Below are positions 58,010 to 64,000 of a stretch of 64,000 nt of DNA, piece by piece (the stretch's first letter is position 1; each line of letters opens with the position of its first letter). The position numbers and the translations under genes were made by a program. Under the pieces are notes generated by a model, which ran no database searches, was not told the origin of the DNA, and saw only the letters and a program-made list of their open reading frames with translations. Source of the DNA: Polytrichum commune (lineage: Eukaryota > Streptophyta > Polytrichopsida > Polytrichales > Polytrichaceae); assembly GCA_950295325.1 (NCBI GenBank), contig OX485808.1:37099180-37163179 (forward strand), in the 5' to 3' direction.

Positions 58010-58740
58010 TAGATCCACACTTCCAAACATTCTGCATGCATGGGTCACGATTCTGTAGATTCCAAACAAACTTGAATTGACAGTTTAGAGGCATACAAAC
58101 ACTTAGAACTTATAGGACATTCATAAGCTCCGACACACATGCTAACTTAGAATTGACAATTTGGATGTTCAAAAGCAGTACAGAGATCGTTGAAAGAACG
58201 GCAGCTAAGAAATGCCAGTGGCACTGACATCCAGACATTCCATGCCGACAAAGACTGTGCTTAGATCATCAAATTTCTGGCACGATGGAAGTGGAGGTGA
58301 AAGTGATGATGGGCCCAACTCTAACTTAAGCTATCAAGTCGGCTGCAGTGTCGTTGACAAAATGCACACATAAGTTAACGTTGCTTCATTTGCGTGTTGT
58401 GTCATACATGTCACTTGCCTTCTGAATCCCGAGAAATGGGAACCTTTGACCCATGAGTGCTGCTCATTGGGTACAAATGCAGGTTCACAATTTGAGCGTG
58501 AGAATTCAGCTTCTAAATGCCTAAATTTCTCAAGAGCATGTGGGCCTTAAACCGAGACTTTTTCCTGGTGTCTTCACCTTGTGCGGTATAATTATCAACC
58601 ATGCCTGAAAGAGATGTGACGAGTTGATGTTGTCCTGATTTGAAGTTGTGTGATGAGCCTACAGACTAATTTTCAGGACTCTAAGATTTCATCTCCAACC
58701 TACAGACACTTGAAATTCAATGAGAAATTGATCGTGGCTT
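58010..58740. repeat. Dispersed repeat related to 32480-33155
   Basis: Shares the GTCGGCTGCAGTGTCGTTGA, TTCTAAATGCCTAAATTTCT and TTTGACCC order with 32.5 kb and 60 kb copies. No gene was recognised. Confidence 0.5.
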
Positions 58741-58751
58741 TCATTCACATA

Positions 58752-59349
58752 CAGTAATCTCCCGCTTAAGTACGCATCCTAGTTAAGTGTGCAATTTTTT
58801 TGACAAAAATTCGGGTTCTATTTTATTGTTTGAACATGTTATGTAGAGTCATTTGCCACGAATGCATGAATTTTTTTTTATGTTTGATAATGTTTCGTTG
58901 AAAGTGTCAAACGATCATCATACATTTGTCCAGGTTTTGTTTGAACATCGGAGCAAAGAAATTGGTAGGCGATGTCGAGGACAGTGTTGTGTAGAGCTTC
59001 AAAGCCTTTGAAGTCGGTAGCACTTTCAAATTCAGCAAATGTCTCGATAGGTTGGATTTCGTTGCAATATGTTCTCCCGATTGTCCCAGACTTTCCGGAT
59101 GGCACCTTCACTGACTTCATACTCCCGCCCTAGCGCTTGCTTGCTCAACGCGTTTAGGTTGCTCAACTTTGCAATGATTTCACATCGTTGGGCTATGGTC
59201 AAGCGGGTTGCCTCAAGTTTCATTTGTTTCCCATTACGATTCATCGAATCAAAGGGTCTAGAAAGCGATATGAGTAAAGTACGCACCTACCAACTAAGTG
59301 CGCACCAACGACTCCGGTTCAAAGTGCATACTTAAGCGGCATATTACTA
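58752..59349 (-). mobile_element. Tigger/Pogo element remnant with CENP-B-type HTH
   Basis: Left end CAGTAATCTCCCGCTTAAG and right end CTTAAGCGGCATATTACTA are inverted, flanked by TA (58750-58751 and 59350-59351), as in Tigger/Pogo. The minus strand encodes LTIAQRCEIIAKLSNLNALS and ALGREYEVSEGAIRKVWDNR, the N-terminal helix-turn-helix of CENP-B/Tigger transposases. The frame shifts after about 80 residues (continuing as NEIQPIETFAEFESATDFKG) and no DDE domain is present. Confidence 0.85.
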
Positions 59350-59684
59350 TATACTAAGCATGTGTGCACGTGTTCTGGGGATAGGTGACAATGGTCAAAA
59401 GAGCCTGTTTTGATCGATCCGAATACATGTATTGAATTAGGTGTATTGTTCAACTTCCATTGAGCATTTATACAATTGAGACATGTGTCATACATCATAG
59501 GTTGCCATATATGATTTGAAACCTATCCAAATTCAAAATTTTAAATATTAATACTACATCACAATTTATTGCATTATAACACAATTTACCATTGATTGAT
59601 GGGCAGGTTGTTGTTAGAAATACCTCAAGCCTCAAGGCACCTCCAAGTTCCATCAAATCGAGAGGCTAAGGGAGGCAAATTCCA

Positions 59685-59920
59685 TGTGAGCACTGAGGAC
59701 CGACATTGGAAGTGAAAGGTTGTCCTTTACATTGTCATAGACAACAACAAAACCTTCACGCATGTGACCATTTCAATGTTAAGGACACTTTGTCCTATCG
59801 GTTATGTACAGTACATCAATCACCTTTGTCATAGTCTTTGACAACTTCCACAAGCTAGGGTCATTTGCTAGGTCATGTGGTAACTTAGCCAAGGTCGGTG
59901 TTATCCCCTATTGACCGTTA
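59685..59920. repeat. Dispersed repeat related to 34425-34660
   Basis: Shares CCGACATTGGAA, GAAAGGTTGTCCTTT, ACATCAATCACCTTTGTCAT and TTCCACAAGCTA with the 34-kb copy. Confidence 0.55.
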
Positions 59921-60019
59921 GAAGACCTTTAAACCAAAGTGTGTCATAAAATACATTTGAAACGAAAAAGCAAAGGCTCAAGGTTTTTTTTAGCATTGTT
60001 GAACCAAGACTTTCATCAA

Positions 60020-60270
60020 GTTTTTGTCACTTCCACCGTGAGTCCTTAGAAACGGGAACTTTTGACCCACGAGCGCAAGCTCAAAATTTCTAAATGATTC
60101 TCAAGTGCATGAGTTGAGCTCCTAAATGCCTGAAACTCTTAAGGCATGTGGATCTCGAGGCTTGTATGGTGATACCAACCATATGACATAAAAATTGGTG
60201 ACATATGTGGCATGTTGATTTGGAATTGTGTGACGAGGCTTTGGACTAATTTTTGGAATTTTAGGATACC
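60020..60270. repeat. Dispersed repeat related to 58430-58680
   Basis: Shares GGGAACYTTTGACCCAYGAG, CTAAATGCCTRAA, TTGAAGTTGTGTGATGAG-like and GGACTAATTTT phrases with the 58-kb copy. Confidence 0.5.
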
Positions 60271-62010
60271 ATAGAATGTGAATCTAATTGTGTTATCCAT
60301 TCACAAACATTTGTGCACGTATTCAAGGACAAGTGATAATAGTCTGAAGAGAAAGGTTTCATCATGAAGAATGCATGTATATGAATAAGTTGTTTGTTCA
60401 ACTTCCATTGAACAATTCTTACACTTAAAGAATGAGCAAAGATCATTAAAATTTTAATCGTGACCCTACATCATATTATTTCAACACGAGGTGAGCACTA
60501 ATCTATCCTTCCCTCATGCTACAACTACAAGCCATTGACCACGATCGTGTTACTAATGATCGTCAGCATTAAGTTAATTTTAAAGGTTGAGGCATATGAG
60601 TTTGACTAAGCAATGATTGTTGTCCAACAATATCTATACACATGTTCAATTTACAACTTTTTAATTTTGGACAAAAGGACAGATGAAATGTGTGAACAAT
60701 CTTCACTCTATGGAGCTTCCATCCATATGGTCAAATCTATCATAATTATAAGAAACTTTTGAGTTGGACTGAAATGTAACTTTAGGAGATTTTGGGAAGA
60801 TTTTGCTTCAGACTTTAGTGGTTAACTTATCAAATAGCTCAAGGTGCTTGACATTCATGCCATATACTAGTGTTTGGTGTCGTCCACAACCCTCCTCACT
60901 TCCTCTATTGCACACCATATTCACCAAGCCTCATGGTTTCAACTACCATCACATGTGCATTTAGCTCCAACCCCACATTTGTTCATAATATTAATTTAAG
61001 TACACACTTGGGGTGAGGGGGGAGGGGCACTCAATATAGCCCATATCGTACTATCTAGGTGTACAAAAATCTTTTAAAGAAGAATTTGACTTACAAACAA
61101 CACAAATGAGATGGCTACTTTCCCTCCTATTTTAATATAAATAGGGGAGAGGTGAGTGTCTCTTGACACCCTTGTAAAGTTTCTCACATGTAAAGATTAT
61201 CTCATCCAAGTTATATGGTTAATATTGTCATGTCATACACAAGATTATTATGTGATCATGATATTTTACACAAGGGGTTTACAGAATGGGTCTTGCATGC
61301 ACGTGTTTCTCACTCTCAAACAAGAATCACAAACACCCCCCCTGGGGTTATTAATCTAATATTGCCTCTGTTTTTAGATGAGTATCTAAACATATTAAGT
61401 TGCTAGACATGTACACCATGTATGTAGATTCCGGACCCAATCCTAGGTGTTATTATTGGGCTCATAACACTCAAAGGATTGATTTATTGTGTAGATCGAA
61501 CATCATAAAGTAATATCCAAATAATTTATCAAATTTCATTACATTCTAATATCCAACTATTTACATAAGATTCCCATAAATCCCATCCAGTTTAGACACA
61601 TTGAAAGTGTTTCAACAAATTTGCTAGATATGTAATGTTTAGTTCACCAAAACATCATAATTTTGAAAGCATTTCCAAATTTATTCAATATTTTCTTACA
61701 CTAGAATATATTTTTGGTATAAGTTAGTTAGGGTCGGTTGCTAATGCATGGGTGCAACAGATCATGACCGCACAGACCCAAACTAGTTTCTCTACACATA
61801 GTCAAAATTTAAGACTTTCCATATCATTCACAAATAAAAATAAAGAGATTCTAAAGACCCACACATAAGATGCAACTCTTGCTCTAAAAAAAACTTAAAA
61901 ACCACGAGCTTGAATATGCTTCAATCCTAATTTTTTTTCTCTACAAACTTTGCTTTCATGTCCTCTAAAATGCCATTAGGGGTTAACAACCGACCCTAGC
62001 TAAATAAAAA
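60271..62010. other. Intergenic, AT-rich, no gene recognised
   Basis: A G-rich run lies at 61010-61030. Only short ORFs. Confidence 0.4.
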
Positions 62011-62014
62011 TAAC

Positions 62015-62290
62015 AAATGACCATAGCTTGTGGAAGGCGCCACAAGCTATGTCGAAGACAATACATGTACCTTTTAAGACATTTAAGTGCCTTGAATGTT
62101 GAAACAACCACATGCGTGAAGGCTTGTAGACGTCTATGACATCAAGGACAACCCTTCATTTCCGTTGTCGGTCGTCACATGGAGTTTGCCACCCTTAGCA
62201 TGTTGATTGGGTGGAACTTGGAAGTACCTTGACCAAGGGATAAGGGGCCTTAAGGCTTGAGGTGATTGCCATGACACCATGCCTCGAGTG
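62015..62290. repeat. Dispersed repeat, inverted copy of the 34425/59685 family
   Basis: Contains ATAGCTTGTGGAAG, CACATGCGTGAAGG, AAGGACAACCCTTCATTTCC and GTCGGTC in inverse order and orientation relative to 59685-59920. Confidence 0.5.
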
Positions 62291-62299
62291 TTACGAGGC

Positions 62300-63114
62300 A
62301 CTTAATTAATGTTACAAGATTTTCCCATATCTTCAAAGGACAAGGCCCATACCACCATTATGTGACGAAAGTAACGGTTGTAAGTCGGATTTAAGAGAAA
62401 GCATTTGTCCATTCAAGAAGTAGAGTTTCCAAATCAGCTAATTGTTTGAGCATACCGTAGTACCTTTACCACCTTGGCTATTTATGGGACAATAAGTATT
62501 TTTTGATTCAAGCATCCCAAATTTAGCGGGAAAAATCTTAAAAAACCTTATTAATTTTTTAGAGTTTAAAAACACCAATGTCCAAAGTTTTAGGTTTTCC
62601 ATAGAAATAGTCTTATTAGAGCAGAGTATTTGCAAAACACATTCATTATATGGTCTAATGTGAAAATCTGCATGAAACATAGACAAATCTTTGTAAGTAT
62701 GTGTTATAAAATAAAGTGTGCAAATAAACTGATGCATGTATGTTTATGATTCATGCAATTTATTTTGTCATCTCTTTTTCAATTATGTTGACTATTAAAC
62801 TTAGATTGGTTGTCATATTTTGAACACACAGTCTAATCTCTTTTAAACACATGTTTTCCTGATATCCGTCTTTGAAGCCACACCAAATATAGATGTCCTA
62901 ATAAAAAATAACCGAATAAGGCTTGTCTACTTTGGGTAGCTTATCATGTACAATTAAAAAGGGGAGCACTCTTTCTCTCTCACAGTGCCCTTCTCCTCTC
63001 CGCTCTCTTAAGTTTTCGAAGTTACACGTAGAGTGATATTCATGGAGGTGATTTGGAGGCTTGAAGGAGTGATCATGGTGATGATGCTCTTGTGTAGGAT
63101 TAAGGTGTCCACTC
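62300..63114. other. Intergenic, AT-rich, no gene recognised
   Basis: Only short ORFs (for example 62438-62737 on the minus strand), with no recognised domain. Confidence 0.4.
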
Positions 63115-63116
63115 TA

Positions 63117-64000
63117 CAGTCTACCTCATTAGTACGACGCTCGTTTATATGACACCCTCGATATTACAACACATTTTTGTGCGACCAAACTTTCTAGTTC
63201 AAAACTCCCTCTTTTATACGACTACGGCATCGATAATATGACATTTAGAACCTCCGTTTTGTCATATTAAAGAGGTAATTAATGCTAAAATTCCTTTCAT
63301 CTATGTTATGTACATCTAAAATACATCCATTTTGGCTTGGGAACTACTTGGGAAATTCAGTTATCATTGAGAATTTAATGATAGTTAGGATTACTAGTGT
63401 AGAATAGACCTGGTTAGGGTTAGAGTGGCATCCTTCCTATTATTTTATCAGATTATGAGCATGAAGATGTTTACAATATGGATGAGATTGGATTGTATTT
63501 TAGACCCCATCCTAGTAAAGCATTAGCACAAGGGGAGGTGAAGGGTTAGAAGTTATAGAAGGAGCATGTAACACTTGCTCTTGTTGCTAATTCAATTGGG
63601 ACGGATAAGTTGAAGTTGCTTTTGATTTATACGTTTAAGCAATCACGATGTTTTGGAAGGTGGCAGCCTCATGAGTATGTTCGGTGGCACTCAAATAAAA
63701 TAGCTTGGATGAAGGGGGATATATTTGAAGCTTGGATTTTGTAGCTCAACAATCAGTTCAAAGGCCAAAATTGAAAGGTGATTATGATTTTGGATAATGT
63801 ATCTTCACAAGTTGTTAGCTTTGCCAAAGTTGGTAAGTCTCATGGTTTTTCAACCTTGGAATTGAGCAACATGACTTTGGTATTCCTTCCTCCCAAAGTT
63901 CAACCTTTGGATCAAGGTATAATAGCATCTTTCAAAATTCAGTACAAGAAGAAACCTTTGCAATGGATTTTATCACAATATGGTGATGCTATATTGAAGG
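63117..64000 (+). pseudogene. Tigger/Pogo transposon with decayed DDE transposase, runs off the window
   Basis: The left end CAGTCTACCTCATTAGTACG follows a TA (63115-63116); 63117-63440 matches the end of the 57.5-58.0 kb derivative. From 63451 to the window end one frame encodes the DDE_1 catalytic core: VYNMDEIGLYFRPHPSKALA (first acidic motif), VIMILDN (second) and FLPPKVQPLDQGIIASFK (third). Four in-frame stops interrupt it: TAG 63547, TAG 63556, TAG 63742 and TGA 63772. The N-terminal DNA-binding region is missing. The 3' end lies beyond the window. Confidence 0.88.

Overview
The window is nuclear DNA from a land plant. The evidence is spliced genes with GT-AG introns, a plant-type glycerophosphodiester phosphodiesterase, interstitial TTTAGGG-type telomere repeats, and a dense plant-like set of hAT, Harbinger, Tigger/Pogo, LTR and LINE/SINE relics. 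A DUF7869-type gene and a hAT transposase that looks like the animal KIAA1586/ZNF862 group lean towards a non-seed plant (bryophyte, lycophyte or fern). That is inference, and I cannot name the species.

Layout. 1-2447: a six-exon GDPD gene, with its first exon probably outside or unresolved. 2448-9840: AT-rich intergenic DNA with two complete MITEs (4801-5271, 7874-8408). 9900-11052: an EBP2-type ribosome-biogenesis gene with a telo-box promoter, followed by a degenerate ~400-bp tandem array. 15231-20160: a complete 4.93-kb hAT transposon with TIRs, a perfect 8-bp target duplication, subterminal repeat arrays and a two-exon transposase with one in-frame stop. 20.7-21.3 kb: an unidentified minus-strand gene end. 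22.7-34.7 kb: intergenic DNA with hAT-type MITEs, a 24-bp minisatellite, a fold-back element, a LINE fragment and a 5S-rRNA-like element. 35.3-42.0 kb: a minus-strand multi-exon gene that appears to join a ParB-like (DGQH) domain, long acidic/proline-rich linkers and an FCP1/NIF-type HAD domain. 48.4-52.4 kb: a divergent plus-strand DUF7869-type (transposase/integrase-like) gene, broken by a complete 973-bp solo LTR. 52.4-64 kb: AT-rich repeats and three Tigger/Pogo derivatives, the last running off the window end.

The most unusual signal is a short near-perfect palindrome: a 10-bp arm GTTTGGGTCG, a 2-nt centre, then the inverse arm. It occurs about 45 times, only between 37.4 and 48.2 kb. 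Copies lie in the introns and even the coding exon of the ParB-like/HAD gene and form large arrays upstream of both divergent genes. Older degenerate versions flank the region at 34.9, 44.5 and 52.5 kb. The palindromes, the ParB-like gene and the DUF7869 gene may form one mobile system. This is a hypothesis, not a demonstrated link.

Most mobile-element genes here are decayed. All eight in-frame stops I could place are explainable by single C-to-T changes, as expected after cytosine methylation and silencing. The GDPD and EBP2 genes look intact.
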